Below, one piece after another: positions 49,043-59,116 of a stretch of DNA of 64,000 nt; position 1 is the stretch's first letter; the number at the start of each line of letters is the position of its first letter. A program made the translations under genes and the position numbers. The notes under the pieces were generated by a model. The model saw only the letters and a program-made list of their open reading frames with translations, was not told the origin of the DNA and made no database searches. The stretch comes from Flectonema sp. DT1601. Its lineage: Eukaryota; Euglenozoa; Diplonemea; Diplonemida; Diplonemidae. The DNA is taken from positions 62,001-126,000 of the forward strand of contig OZ025825.1 in the NCBI GenBank assembly GCA_964019425.1. The letters are read 5' to 3'.

Positions 49043-51226
49043 TCAAAATACGCGTTTCTGAACGTCTTCAAGTGAAATATGGGCAGTTCTGGATTTTAAA
49101 TATTTCTCAATCCGAATGGTGATAACATTTTGAATGGCGGGTTCGAGTCCCGATATTAGAACTTTTACAACGTTTCGAACTACGTCTGATTTCGCACAAG
49201 CTAGTTCCTTTGATGTTGTGAGAGGATCACCAAATGCTCCTCGATCAACGAAACCTGGTTGAACAATTGCTCTTGAAATTATCCTACGCAAGATATCAGC
49301 GACTTCTGCGACATGGGCTCTGGGATCAGAATGTGCCGTAAATACTAATGGAGGAAGCTTCTTAATACAACTCCCTGACTGTCGAGGGTTCGCCAACAGA
49401 TTATCTGGCCCCACAGCAATAGATTTACTTTTAATGTGTTTAGAAGACAATTGTAACACCCAGTCAACAAGTTTTCTAGCATTCTTACTTAACTTAACCT
49501 CTTTATTACGAGTTTCAGAGCTGTATTTCGTATAATAATTTCTAACAATGCAGCATTCGACAACTGTCCTGGCTGAAGATGATCCCCAAAGAGAAAGTGA
49601 GGCATCTAAATTAAATATTTGCGTTTCTATATTCAAGACGTTTGACAACGACTTAAACACCGGGCTAACAATAACATTTATAAAGCTTACCTGAACACTA
49701 GGAATATCAGTATCATTAATATCGCACATCGATGAAATCTGAAATCCCATTGATTTTTGTTCTTCTCCTTGAGACCAGAATTCAGTCATGACCCGTCGTG
49801 TCCAAAATAAGAATACTTGTAATTCCTTAACTGGATTACTGATGTCAGCCCCGTGTAGAAGTAGTTTCATGAACGTTTGTTTTGAAGGATAGACTTCCCA
49901 ATGTTTTAATATATCAAAATGACAGCTGATATCAGTAGACAACACTAACACGTTCACTACATCCCATGCATGCATATCCGTTACTGAGAATGCCGCGAAC
50001 ATCTTATCAACGTAATCCCGTGAAGCACTAACATGATAACTCTCAACGACTGCTCTTCCCCACAATGTCGCAAGCCCAGGATACAACTGTGCTATAAACT
50101 GATTATTTATACCCGGATGTCCGTAGTCATGAATTGCTGCAGATAATAGTAAGGCTAACACATCAGTGTCAGTTAAATACTTATATCCACCAGCAGATAT
50201 TAACACGTGTGCTGTTTGCATTACATCAGCAGCATGAAGTTCATTGTGATAAGGAGCTTCATTGTATCCGATACCTATTAGTTTTAAGATGTGTGAGACA
50301 GCTTCTTTATTTACTGCTGGGTTTTCCCAGAATTTGTAGCGGCCGAAAATGCAAAGTCCGACAACACGGAGGATGTCTCCTCTGGGAAGGTTGTCAAGAA
50401 TTCGAACATCAAAGGCAGGGCTATCAATATTTTGATCACCAATATCACACCATAATGGATGACTACTATCAAATTGAGTATCAGAAAAGGGACTTTCAGA
50501 TCGGATTTCTTGTAGTGAATGTTGTAAAGATCCTTCTGTCGTATCCTCCAGAGTTGGAATTATTAAGGGAAAGTCACCTGGTAGACTGCGGGGTGAATCA
50601 AATCTGTAATCTGAATTACTTCGCTTTTTCGCTACTGGTGATTGCGGAGCTGAGACCATTAGTTTGTCTCCCTCTGCAGAAAAGCTGCCAACACTTCCTC
50701 CGCCTTCAGACATGTTACGAGTTCGTCCATGTTTTGCTTTTCGAGTGTTTGTAATTGGAAAGTTAACAGCCTTTGCAGATCCTTGACTTAGCCATCCAAT
50801 AGCCGTGGTGTCATTAATCTCTCGATGATGAAGACTACACCTTCTGAGAACAGATGTTGAAAGTATCCTCCAATAGCTTGCCTTCCTTCCACCAGTATTT
50901 ACTGTTATTCCCTGTTGCTTAGTTTCTGTAGTCTGTTTTTGCTGATGGATTACCTTGTCGAGGTCTTGAGCTGCAGATGATATCGATGCGGATAATTCGA
51001 GAACACTCTCTTTTAACCATTCCTTCTCAGCGTTTAATACTTTCAGTTCACTTCTTACATTTGCGAGTTCCGTGACGAGCAGATCGATTACAGCAACAGC
51101 TACTGCTGGTGCTAATTCTGAAGTCACTTTCGATGTGGCCCAACATCTGTTTGTCAGTTCATCCAAAAGATTAATGTCAACTGTTCCAGAACACGCTGTT
51201 TCATAAGCAACTTCACTAATCAGCAT
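49043..51226 (-). CDS. Class I 3',5'-cyclic nucleotide phosphodiesterase
   Basis: The single-exon product has 727 residues. Residues 1-200 include a coiled-coil-like stretch (ANVRSELKVLNAEKEWLKES) and Ser/Arg-rich linkers. The catalytic domain spans about residues 265-545 and has the metal-binding HD motifs YHNELHAADV, AAIHDYGHPGINN and LLHGADISNP, then RRVMTEFWSQGEE, and SVQVSFI, which keeps the glutamine that holds the purine ring. All metal ligands are present. The C-terminal 180 residues are of unknown fold. No GAF, FYVE or membrane segment is seen, so class assignment to a PDE1/PDE4-like group is by catalytic domain only. It hydrolyses cAMP, cGMP or both. A CAACAG two bases before the ATG is the likely acceptor. 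Confidence 0.93.
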   Translation of the reverse strand: MLISEVAYETACSGTVDINLLDELTNRCWATSKVTSELAPAVAVAVIDLLVTELANVRSELKVLNAEKEWLKESVLELSASISSAAQDLDKVIHQQKQTTETKQQGITVNTGGRKASYWRILSTSVLRRCSLHHREINDTTAIGWLSQGSAKAVNFPITNTRKAKHGRTRNMSEGGGSVGSFSAEGDKLMVSAPQSPVAKKRSNSDYRFDSPRSLPGDFPLIIPTLEDTTEGSLQHSLQEIRSESPFSDTQFDSSHPLWCDIGDQNIDSPAFDVRILDNLPRGDILRVVGLCIFGRYKFWENPAVNKEAVSHILKLIGIGYNEAPYHNELHAADVMQTAHVLISAGGYKYLTDTDVLALLLSAAIHDYGHPGINNQFIAQLYPGLATLWGRAVVESYHVSASRDYVDKMFAAFSVTDMHAWDVVNVLVLSTDISCHFDILKHWEVYPSKQTFMKLLLHGADISNPVKELQVFLFWTRRVMTEFWSQGEEQKSMGFQISSMCDINDTDIPSVQVSFINVIVSPVFKSLSNVLNIETQIFNLDASLSLWGSSSARTVVECCIVRNYYTKYSSETRNKEVKLSKNARKLVDWVLQLSSKHIKSKSIAVGPDNLLANPRQSGSCIKKLPPLVFTAHSDPRAHVAEVADILRRIISRAIVQPGFVDRGAFGDPLTTSKELACAKSDVVRNVVKVLISGLEPAIQNVITIRIEKYLKSRTAHISLEDVQKRVF

Positions 51227-51231
51227 TCCTG

Positions 51232-51614
51232 TTGAGATAGGGAAGTAAATTATAAGAAGTCAATCCAGAGTTTGAATCAAGGCGTTCAATTCCCAAGTCT
51301 ATTTTATCTGATGTCTGGTATTTAAGATAAAATTATAAATTAATTCCAATTCCTAACGACAAACTAGCTGAAGCAAAAACGTTTTGTCAGCACTGTTGTG
51401 AGTGAAGTATGAAATAGACTTCCCAGGTGCTTCATAAACAACGTGGAAGGGGGGACACAGGGAAGCAGTATGGCACAAACCACCTGCGGTCTCAAGAAAG
51501 TAAATATTCTTAAGAGAAAGACCGTTCGATTCGCGTGTCTTGTTTACACTATTCCTTAGAGAATTTGGGTGAGAAGTCTCATAATATCAAAAGATAAATT
51601 ACTGAACAGACAGA
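51232..51614. other. Short spacer
   Basis: About 380 bases between the PDE start and the TPR-JmjC stop. It is unusually free of long homopolymers but has no supported gene. Confidence 0.5.
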
Positions 51615-54600
51615 TTACAATTCATCACTTCCAGTGACACCAATTGTGACACTTCCACCACCTTGATTCGACTTCTTCTTTGGAGGTTCTGGTCTGTCAG
51701 CTGGCTTAGATTCTTCGTGTAGTGGGTATGAGGATCCCCATGGGAATGATGCAGAATACCCAACAGAAGCTCTAAGGTTAATGTACATATAAGACCAACC
51801 TGCTGGGACATAAATTGCGTCTCCAGAGAGCTGATAGGCAACAAGAAGGTTGTCTTTAATGGACTGGTCAGTAGTAAGCTTCTTATAAGTTTCAAGTGGT
51901 GAGAATGAAGAGAACAGAGCGTGTGATGGAGGGAGTAACAGCCATACTCTGTGTCCCTGCCACATGTAGTTTACGAAATGTCCGTCACCGAAAACCATGG
52001 ATTCCCCCGACCCTGAACCACCAGCTGCGAAGTCAAAGTTTGAAATATTTCTGATACCCTCACTTAAGAGCGTCTGCATAGCTTCTGGTACTGCGATCAC
52101 TTTTTTAAACGGTCCACGCATTGGTGACTTTAACAGCGTTTTGTTGAACGCAGCCATCTGTTCAAACGCAAAAGCCAATAAGCTCGCTTTTCCAGGAGCA
52201 GTTGCTGACAGTGGAGACTGTTGCAGGTGGTGTGACTCATCATAATTCATAAGTGTTGTTCCAAGGTTCTTCATTAATACCGTGAAGTTAAAGATTAATT
52301 GTTGAGTATCGCGAATATCGTTATCATTCGCTAAGCAGTCGTGAAGCATAACTGGTTGTTCACAATTTAAAGCCTTCGATTCCATTTCGTCACCAGATGT
52401 TATCCTTACGTAAGGGATGTCCATCTTTGTTGGAAGTTCTAAAGTAGGAAGCATGGCCTCATCAAACTGCTCAGAATCTTCCCACTTCATCCAAACCCGA
52501 TCTTCAAGAGGAACACGTCCCCATTCTTCTTTTGTATCGTAGCTTGCCGCTGCGTCTTCGAATGTATTTTGTAGTAGTTCAAGTGATGTTTTGGTATCAA
52601 ATTTATCACACTGTACCTTCTCAGACTGTGGGGCATTTTCATAAATAGAATTTAGTAACCCGCCTCCAAAGACTCGAAGCATTTCGACAGTCGTCTTGTT
52701 CGTGACTGGACTCTCTTCAGATAGGACTGCCTCAAGGGTAGTTTCTTGTGACTCGGCAATCTGTTTTTTATTATTATTTTGTTAGAGTTGTGTAATAGAA
52801 CATAGGAACATTCATAAACAGTTGGCTGAGTTGCAGTCAGCAAGGCGAAGCCAATGGTTCTGGATTTCACTGTGCTGTTGGCGAGGAGATGCCCGAGGCG
52901 ACACAGATCATGCGGGGCGGAACCTCATTCGAAAAGATCCAACATAAATGCAGGACTTCGCGACTATACACGGCGAAGCGGAGGATAGCACCAGTAATTT
53001 TCTCGACGGGAAGCTTGGCGGGCGGCCAAGGTGAGTCAACACGGTGGCCCGATTGCAAGTCTCGTCGGGTCTACTCTCCGGGTGTGAGGGGGGATCAAGG
53101 GCAGTTCGGAGGTGAAGCATACCCGTGGCCTTGGTGAGGAACCGGGAGGACCGGTGGGTGAGGGTGTGCGACGATTCCCCCAGTGGAGGCCCGTTGGACT
53201 CGCTAGACCCCTTGTTCTGGGAGTTGCGTAGTCCTATTCCATGCGCTCGTCGTTTATTACTGATAAGGATGAAATCACCCAGACTTCCTGATGACACGCG
53301 CACGAGCAGCATATCTTAGTACGTTCAATGAGGAAATTGTCATCGTGGCCCTCTAAACAGAGAGAAACATAAAATTAAATCGGTTGATGAAAATTCCGAC
53401 AGTGTGCGTACACACATTGATGTGTGAGGTATCGATAAACAGTCCAGATTCGTCACACTGCCGAAATTTACTCAAAAGCCATGATTGGGAAATATCGATC
53501 TGTACGCATTTCAGTAAAAGGAGTGGACCAGCACGAAGATAAGTGCGTGACTTCTCGTGAGTCGCTTATTGCTACCCCGATAATCTGGTTATCGGAGGCG
53601 GAAGCAAAACGATCTGTTCTGCACAGGAGTTTCCGGGAACCGACGCCGCAAGAAGCGTTGATGGAATATCGCACGCAAGTTATGATGAGGAAGTACGTTC
53701 AGGGGTTACTTGAACTGCAAGAGCGCATGTTCCGCGAGAGGGCGAGGAAGGTGACCGAGTGGGTGGAGATGCGGAGGGAGAAGACTGCTGCTTGGAAGAG
53801 GGAGGAGAGAAGACAGATGATGGAAAGGCATTCCGCATGGAAGTTGTGCGGTGAACCCACATCGGATTGTAGTTTCCAGCATGCTTCCGTACGCAGTGGA
53901 ACCTACACGCACATTGGTGGCAACGGTGGCAGCGTCAACACGTCGCTGGTTGGAAAAGGAGCACCTTATGCTGCACGCACCACTGTCGACTCCACGTCGT
54001 CGCAAATGGAATATAGTACTTGTCTCCTGATTCTGAGAATGTTCAGAGTTCTGGTGCAGTGGTTCATCAGGATTCATAACGACATGGCAGAAGCGCTTCG
54101 CCGTTCACTGTGTCTTTTGAACTTTGGTGTTGACTTCCTCAGATTGATCTCGTCATCATTTCGAGGAAGGAGTATCTTCACTAAGGAGAAGGGTTATTGA
54201 ACTTGTTTGTTCAGGATTGGGGCAAATCAAGTGAAAATGATCTAACGATCAAAACAAAAGAATTGTTTTAAAAAAGAGAAAGATTAATGCAGCCCCTTTT
54301 AGTTATAAACGAAATGATTCACATTCCTCAATGGCTATTAGAGTTCCCAGAAACCAAGTACACGAGATTCTGGAGTATAACAATAACGACCCGGAGACCG
54401 ACAAACCTAAGAATGTATTTGTCAGGAACCCGAGCTGGTCAAATGGAAGTGATGTCTGGCCAACTCTTCAATTCAATAACGATCTTGGATTCTTGGCAGC
54501 AAAGTCCAAGACATCAATACTGGAGGGTTTCGAAGGTAAATTCTACCTGTGAAAGTTCAAAACCTGTTATGGACTCCGAGTTCATCCCGACTGCAACATC

Positions 54601-55778
54601 GAAGTACGTATTAAGTTAAGAGCGAACTGCCGATGGATGAGACGTTGGGAATTATGAAATCCCGAAGTAGGAGGAGGTCCCTGTCTTGTCTATAACGAGA
54701 AGTGAGCAGCTGGTAGGAAACAGTCGCAGGGGGCCATGTTACATCAACCGACCAAAGTGCCGGAAACGAGGATCTCTGGGATCCTTATCAGAAAATAATA
54801 ATTCAGTTCAAAGTGACATACCTCCTTCCACTCTTTCAATATTGAACTCTTTACAAAACATGAAGTAGCTGCCTCAGCCATTGATTCTCTGGTAATGTAG
54901 TCACTCTTTGGGATATCAACTCCGCACCTAAATGTGATATAACTTCTAAGAGATGATGACCAACGACTATCATCACCAACAGAGTACAAATTACGAGTAG
55001 AACTCGATACCACAGAAGGTAGTAATGTTGTGAATCCATTTATAGCATCACGTAGTAATTCAGAAGTGTAATTGTAACCAGGAGGCATGGCAAATACCCT
55101 CCAGATTGTCGCCAGATCTAATAAAGGAGCTGAATAATGCAACACAACACGACGGATTTGATGATTATAAGGAACTAAGTTAAGAGCGAAGGCCATGGTT
55201 TCTGCAACAGCCTGGACATCACCTGACGCACGAGCAGTGCTCAGAAGAAGCTGAACGAGCATCGACGAGTGATTAGTAAAAGAAAGGTGATCTGTAATAT
55301 TATCAGAGTATGGCATGTTGGCGACACGATTGCGGAAGTCTTCCCAGTTGTCGGATTTCTTTGTTGATGTTTTCGTCAATTCAGAACCCAACAGCTCTGT
55401 TGCTTCCGAGTGCATACTTCCCTGTTGCATAATCTTACCAATCTTCATGTAGTACAGTGTGTCCTTTTCAGATTCAGCGATCCTTTCCATGGTTCCGATT
55501 GCGAGATTGTATCTTTTCTTGTCGACGTATGTTCCTGCCATGAGCTCCAGAGCTTCAGTGTGGTATTCAGCTTCCGACTCGATGTCAATGCAATCACGTA
55601 AATAGTTCAGTGCCTTATCCATGGCTTGATCTTTTATTTTATTGTATTCATCTCTAGTCATCTTGTCGGTCGCTTTTGTTTCATTTCTCACTTTGTAGAA
55701 ATTTTCAAAATTCGACTGGCAAACACTCTCAGCAGATGCAACTGCCACTAAGGACAGCAGCAATACAGCAATTTTCAT
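51615..55778 (-). CDS. ER-luminal TPR-JmjC-like protein with SDEL tail
   Basis: Two exons, 54822-55778 and 51615-52760, join in phase 0 to give 700 residues. The donor is GTATGT after a glutamate codon and the acceptor is AAACAG. Exon 1 encodes a signal peptide (KIAVLLLSLVAVASA) and helical pairs like TPRs (for example KRYNLAIGTMERIAESEKD). Exon 2 encodes a JmjC/cupin-like fold with MWQGHRVWLLLPP and GDAIYVPAGWSYMYINL. The HxD iron motif is not found before MWQ, and the last ligand histidine (GWxH) is replaced in GWSYMYINL, so the fold looks catalytically dead. The protein ends in SDEL, an ER-retrieval signal. Signal peptide and SDEL lie in different exons, which supports the join. Human JMJD8 is an ER-luminal JmjC protein, but direct orthology is not shown. 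A CACAG 13 bases before the ATG is the likely acceptor. Confidence 0.85.
53481..54200 (+). CDS. Orphan antisense ORF inside the intron, coiled-coil centre
   Basis: A 239-residue frame starts at an ATG and ends TGA-free at a TAA... its product has a basic, Arg/Glu/Met-rich helix at about residues 55-120 (for example LLELQERMFRERARKVTEWV), then a Ser/Gly-rich linker, then a hydrophobic helical part near residues 185-225 (LILRMFRVLVQWFI). I recognise no family. GC content is visibly higher than in neighbouring genes and the strand is opposite to the whole cluster. A CAG lies 38 bases before the ATG but without a pyrimidine tract. It may be a gene of an inserted element or a host nested gene; the frame could also be fortuitous. 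Confidence 0.45.
   Translation: MIGKYRSVRISVKGVDQHEDKCVTSRESLIATPIIWLSEAEAKRSVLHRSFREPTPQEALMEYRTQVMMRKYVQGLLELQERMFRERARKVTEWVEMRREKTAAWKREERRQMMERHSAWKLCGEPTSDCSFQHASVRSGTYTHIGGNGGSVNTSLVGKGAPYAARTTVDSTSSQMEYSTCLLILRMFRVLVQWFIRIHNDMAEALRRSLCLLNFGVDFLRLISSSFRGRSIFTKEKGY
54331..54552 (+). CDS. Small orphan antisense ORF in the intron
   Basis: A 73-residue frame starting MAIRVPRNQVHEILEY has a well-mixed, protein-like composition (for example NPSWSNGSDVWPTLQFNNDL). A CCCCTTTTAG about 30 bases upstream would fit a splice acceptor. The overlapping frame from 54287 is the alternative reading and looks less natural. A GTAAAT after GGTTTCGAAG near its end could be a splice donor. Family unknown. 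Confidence 0.3.
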   Translation: MAIRVPRNQVHEILEYNNNDPETDKPKNVFVRNPSWSNGSDVWPTLQFNNDLGFLAAKSKTSILEGFEGKFYL

Positions 55779-55845
55779 TATTATCGAAGGTCTGTGTGAG
55801 AAATAAATTACTAAAAATAATTAACATCACTTACAACTCAATTCA

Positions 55846-55866
55846 CGTCTCCTGCAAGAGGAGATG
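55846..55866. other. Perfect 8-bp hairpin upstream of the TPR-JmjC gene
   Basis: CGTCTCCT (55846-55853) pairs with AGGAGATG (55859-55866), one pair being G-T, around loop GCAAG. It lies in the short spacer about 55 bases before the presumed acceptor of the TPR-JmjC gene. The neighbouring minus-strand GTAGCTCAAC resembles a tRNA D-arm but no tRNA can be folded. Confidence 0.35.
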
Positions 55867-56027
55867 AATCAACGTACTCGATTACAGTTGAGCTACGCAA
55901 ATAGACTACTGGTAAGTAGTTTAGTGTCAAATTAATTTTATTTAGAAAAGAAAAAAAAAAAAAAATTACAAAGAAAAGACTGGTAACCAATGAACCAGTA
56001 ATAATAATTACATTATTAACCTCTATA

Positions 56028-56816
56028 TCACCGAGGACGTAACATAGTTTGAAAGGAACAGGGAGGACATGTATTCGGTCGAGGTGGTATGAGTGCGCAA
56101 TTAGACTTCGTGGAAGCAACGCGACAAGACGCACTGCTACCCGATCGGAATGGTGCAATCGGTGGGCGAGTGACATCTTCTAATTCATCATTTTGTTTTA
56201 TGAAATCATCCCAAGGTATTAATTCTGATAATCCAGGATGATTCGAAATTATCGCACTCGACCAGGCTGGGTTGTGATGAGGTAGTCGTGCAGCTTCTAA
56301 TGTATTTATCTTATGAATAACGGTACCTCTCAGTAACATATTCTCAAAGATTGAATCATAAGTTGAGTTTCTTAAAAACTTAATAACATCCATCGGTCCT
56401 AACAGTTCTCTGTCTTCGTAGGATCTATACAGAACTGTTTCAGCGATTACTTTTCCGATGTCGAATGTTGATTTTGTTCTCCACGCGAAAAGTCTATTTT
56501 TCCAAACTGGTAGTTCAGCTCTAACATTACTCTTGGTACACCAATACTGAAGTGTAACTATGTTATCATTCACAACTATCGGGTGATGAGACTTTTTCCG
56601 TCTTCGAATTCTCAACTCAGCTCCACTTCTCTCCCTCGTCTTCTCCCAGGCGTGTAAGAATCTAAGACATTCGTCAATCTCTATTTCAGAAGCATCGTCG
56701 ATTTGAGCAAATACAGAATCTCTTGTTTTTGAAGGAACACAACACGCACTTTCCATAGTGAGTCCCTCAGGTAGTTCTGGAACTACAGAAGATCGTCTGC
56801 GTTCTGATGGAGCCAT
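56028..56816 (-). CDS. Orphan protein of 262 residues
   Basis: A single open frame begins MAPSERRRSSVV and ends FQTMLRPR. Residues 40-75 are acidic, then a very basic patch (RIRRRKKS) precedes a predicted alpha/beta region with VNDNIVTLQYWC, FDIGKVIAETVLYRS and PMDVIKFLRN. The tail has several cysteines and Pro. No family is recognised, and no signal peptide or membrane segment is visible. A TAAACAG lies 18 bases before the ATG, as in the neighbours. Codon use looks like the cluster, so it is probably a real gene. Confidence 0.7.
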   Translation of the reverse strand: MAPSERRRSSVVPELPEGLTMESACCVPSKTRDSVFAQIDDASEIEIDECLRFLHAWEKTRERSGAELRIRRRKKSHHPIVVNDNIVTLQYWCTKSNVRAELPVWKNRLFAWRTKSTFDIGKVIAETVLYRSYEDRELLGPMDVIKFLRNSTYDSIFENMLLRGTVIHKINTLEAARLPHHNPAWSSAIISNHPGLSELIPWDDFIKQNDELEDVTRPPIAPFRSGSSASCRVASTKSNCALIPPRPNTCPPCSFQTMLRPR

Positions 56817-56983
56817 TTTATTATCTTTCGTTTACTGTTTAGAATTGACTTCTTCTTAGAGAGGATTGCGGAGACTATAAAAAAAACAATCAATCACTAA
56901 CTTAACCAACTCCTGAAAGAAAGTGAACGTTTGTAAGAAAAGAGGTTACGATAATCACACGAAACGGGAACTACGAATTTCCA

Positions 56984-57646
56984 TTAAGTTCCTTCATAGT
57001 CAACAACTTCTACCTCATCTCCATCTTTCACATTAACATAAGGAAATAGGATTACATCAGGAGGTATTAATCCGCCAGATGATTTGTATGTTATCGTTTC
57101 TCCCCTTTTTATAGAAATGGATCTATTTACCAAATCAACAATAATAGTAATCCTAGATCCAATTGGTGGAATGCTTGCAATGGTTGCATGTCGGGAACAT
57201 TCTCCCAATAAAGAAATTGATTTTTCACAAAGAGCAATACCCCACTGAATGGGTCGTTGGTTGACTGACCTTGATATGATAGGGCGGTTGGGTAACTTCA
57301 GTACAGCTACAGAAGAATCTCCCTGAGTATATATATTCTGAGTAGAGACTCCTACCGATGGTGTCCCCCGTTGTACTTTCCAAGTAAATTCACAAATCTG
57401 ATAGTTTCCAACTACTGACTTTGTGTTGCCTCTTCCAGTCACTCTTTTACCAGTCACCATCAAATCATTAGCTTCCTTGTTCCAAAATTCTTCATTTCTT
57501 TTAATACCGCTTTCCCTTCCCGTGCTTCCCTTCAACAAACTGCTGCGAAATGGAACTGCCTGCGGTGAACCAGAACCAGATTCACGTATTGAATACGCCT
57601 TGACACTTGGGGGTGTCTTCAGGGGACTTGGCGGGGCCTTACTCAT
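56984..57646 (-). CDS. SPRY-like domain protein
   Basis: From the ATG at 57644-57646 the product has 220 residues. Residues 1-65 are Ser/Pro-rich and basic, probably disordered. Residues about 85-215 resemble a SPRY/B30.2 sandwich: CEFTWKVQRG, QRPIQWGIAL, PPIGSRITIIVDLVNRSISI, ILFPYVNVKDGDEVEVV, where the SRITIIVDLVNRSISI part corresponds to the DxxxGxLSF strand pair. An in-frame extension to 57715 would add a poly-Phe stretch; that is the pyrimidine tract before the acceptor GACAG, not protein. SPRY domains bind partner proteins; no specific partner can be named. Confidence 0.75.
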   Translation of the reverse strand: MSKAPPSPLKTPPSVKAYSIRESGSGSPQAVPFRSSLLKGSTGRESGIKRNEEFWNKEANDLMVTGKRVTGRGNTKSVVGNYQICEFTWKVQRGTPSVGVSTQNIYTQGDSSVAVLKLPNRPIISRSVNQRPIQWGIALCEKSISLLGECSRHATIASIPPIGSRITIIVDLVNRSISIKRGETITYKSSGGLIPPDVILFPYVNVKDGDEVEVVDYEGT

Positions 57647-57650
57647 TTGT

Positions 57651-57680
57651 CTGTCAAAAAAAAAAAAGAAAAGAAAAATC
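57651..57680 (-). promoter_or_regulatory. Pyrimidine tract and acceptor deciding the start of the SPRY gene
   Basis: On the minus strand TTTTCTTTTCTTTT-type sequence ends in GACAG at 57651, leaving a leader of four bases before the ATG. It is one of the clearest acceptor signals in the window and explains a false hydrophobic N-terminus in the longer frame. Confidence 0.7.
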
Positions 57681-59116
57681 ATAAATAAAAAAAAATATAC
57701 ACCTTTCTGTTTCATATCTCAACATAACGCCGTAGCATAGTATTTTTGCCTTCTTGGTTTTCAACTTCGATTGCCACATGCGGATAAAAAGGGAAGATAT
57801 ACTACAGAGTTGTTTCCGATGAGTAGTCGCTTTGATCAAAAAAGGGGGAAAAAAAAAAAACGACGTTGTGAACATTCGTTTTTACATTTCGTAAAGAGAA
57901 GAAAGTCAAACTTCCAATTGAAACGGGAACTCAATGAAATTAGACGCAACAGCATCAAATAGAACCTTGAGGAAGATATTATTTTTTTACCCCTAAAGAC
58001 TTCGAATAACAATGTCCTTTCCACCATTAGCTAAGTACTCATATTCACGTATGTTGTCCAACATTGTTTCTCTTCCACGCAATGCTTTGTTGTTAGTTGC
58101 AAAAATAAAATTAAAAGTTAAAAAAAATTAAAAAAATAATAAAGAGGATCTGAATATTAACTTTTTTTGCTTAAAAACTTTGCACTGATAAACTGTCGCA
58201 GGGGTGGGGGAAGGAGGTGGATTTCCGCTGCTAAGAAATTAAGAAAACTAATCCCAAAAACTTATTATTCGCCGCTGTATACCCAAAGGAATTTTTCAGT
58301 GTTGTAAAAAAAAAAAAAAAAAGAATTTTCCCCTCGCTGTTGTGGGCGAGTGTGTGCCGAAGTTATTCGCCATACTGATTCCACAGAACTGATTATGTTA
58401 CATATCAACTCTTCAGACAGTACGGTTTGTGTTAGTGAGGCTGCTACTTCACAGATAAGAAACTATTAACAGATTTGACACCTCTCAAAGTACAATCATA
58501 CAAATATCATCTCAACAGCTGACTGCAGGTGCTATCTTCTTCGTTGGTATGACGCGTGAGACAGCGAAGGTGACAGGCAACGGCGAAAGTCCGTAAAAAA
58601 AAAAAATATAAAATGAAATAAAATGAAAACAAGAAAAGAGAGTGACAGAGAAAAGTTCAACTACACATAACTGCCATTTATGTTTATAATTCTTTAGAAC
58701 GAAGCAAAACGAACTCTACAACTCCAGAAAAGAAGCAACCGGTTTACTTTCAGAAGTTACACGCCATAAGCTCAGGAGAGTCAAGTGTAGCAAGTAAGGT
58801 CTCAAATAATGTCTTCTTGCAAAAAAAAAAAAAAAAATTAAATTAAAAAATATTAAAAAAACAGAATTAAACCAAAGTCCAATGAGTAACACAAACATTC
58901 CTCTCTGAATGGTCATCGTCTACCTGATTTGTGCTGAAGGAACTGTCAACATGTTCGAATAGAACTTCACTTTTCTCGAGTATGACACAAATCAGGTCTC
59001 AAAGTTGAAACATTTATAGTAATTCCAATAGCTCTGAAGGTACATTAAAGTGACGACTCTCAAGAGTTGTCAAATTTCAATCAGATAACAAACATCCTGT
59101 TTGTTTTGTTAACATT
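57681..59116. other. Spacer without a clear gene
   Basis: About 1.4 kb of AT-rich sequence with A runs near 57849-57861, 58304-58322 and 58820-58837. Open frames are short and compositionally poor. Nothing further is seen. Confidence 0.55.

Larger units (their letters stand above)
52761..54821. other. 2,061-base intron containing a compositionally distinct insert
   Basis: This intron of the TPR-JmjC gene is more than seven times longer than any other intron in the window. The outer 100 bases at each side resemble local AT-rich sequence. Between about 52860 and 53330 the sequence is GC-rich and nearly free of homopolymers. From 53481 to about 54620 it holds plus-strand open frames antisense to the host gene. 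No terminal repeats, target-site duplication or reverse transcriptase could be recognised by eye. It could be a mobile element copy, a nested antisense gene or both. Confidence 0.75.

Noticed and set aside
49140-49150. tRNA-like B box GGTTCGAGTCC on the plus strand
   Set aside because: It lies inside the phosphodiesterase coding sequence and has no A box, acceptor stem or anticodon arm upstream.
50134-50754. 206-residue plus-strand frame opposite the phosphodiesterase
   Set aside because: It is a shadow of a well-supported gene, with biased Leu/His/Gln content and no domain.
52867-53312. Minus-strand open frames in the GC-rich part of the intron as a first exon of the JmjC gene
   Set aside because: The exon at 54822-55778 with signal peptide joins the JmjC exon in phase; these frames lack an ATG in the right phase and look like antisense shadows.
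55838-55910. Possible tRNA on the minus strand (GTAGCTCAAC with a hairpin)
   Set aside because: A D-arm-like piece is present but there is no T-arm, no acceptor pairing and the hairpin is too long for an anticodon arm.
57647-57715. Hydrophobic N-terminal extension of the SPRY protein, as a signal peptide
   Set aside because: The poly-Phe segment is the pyrimidine tract of an acceptor that ends four bases before a better ATG.
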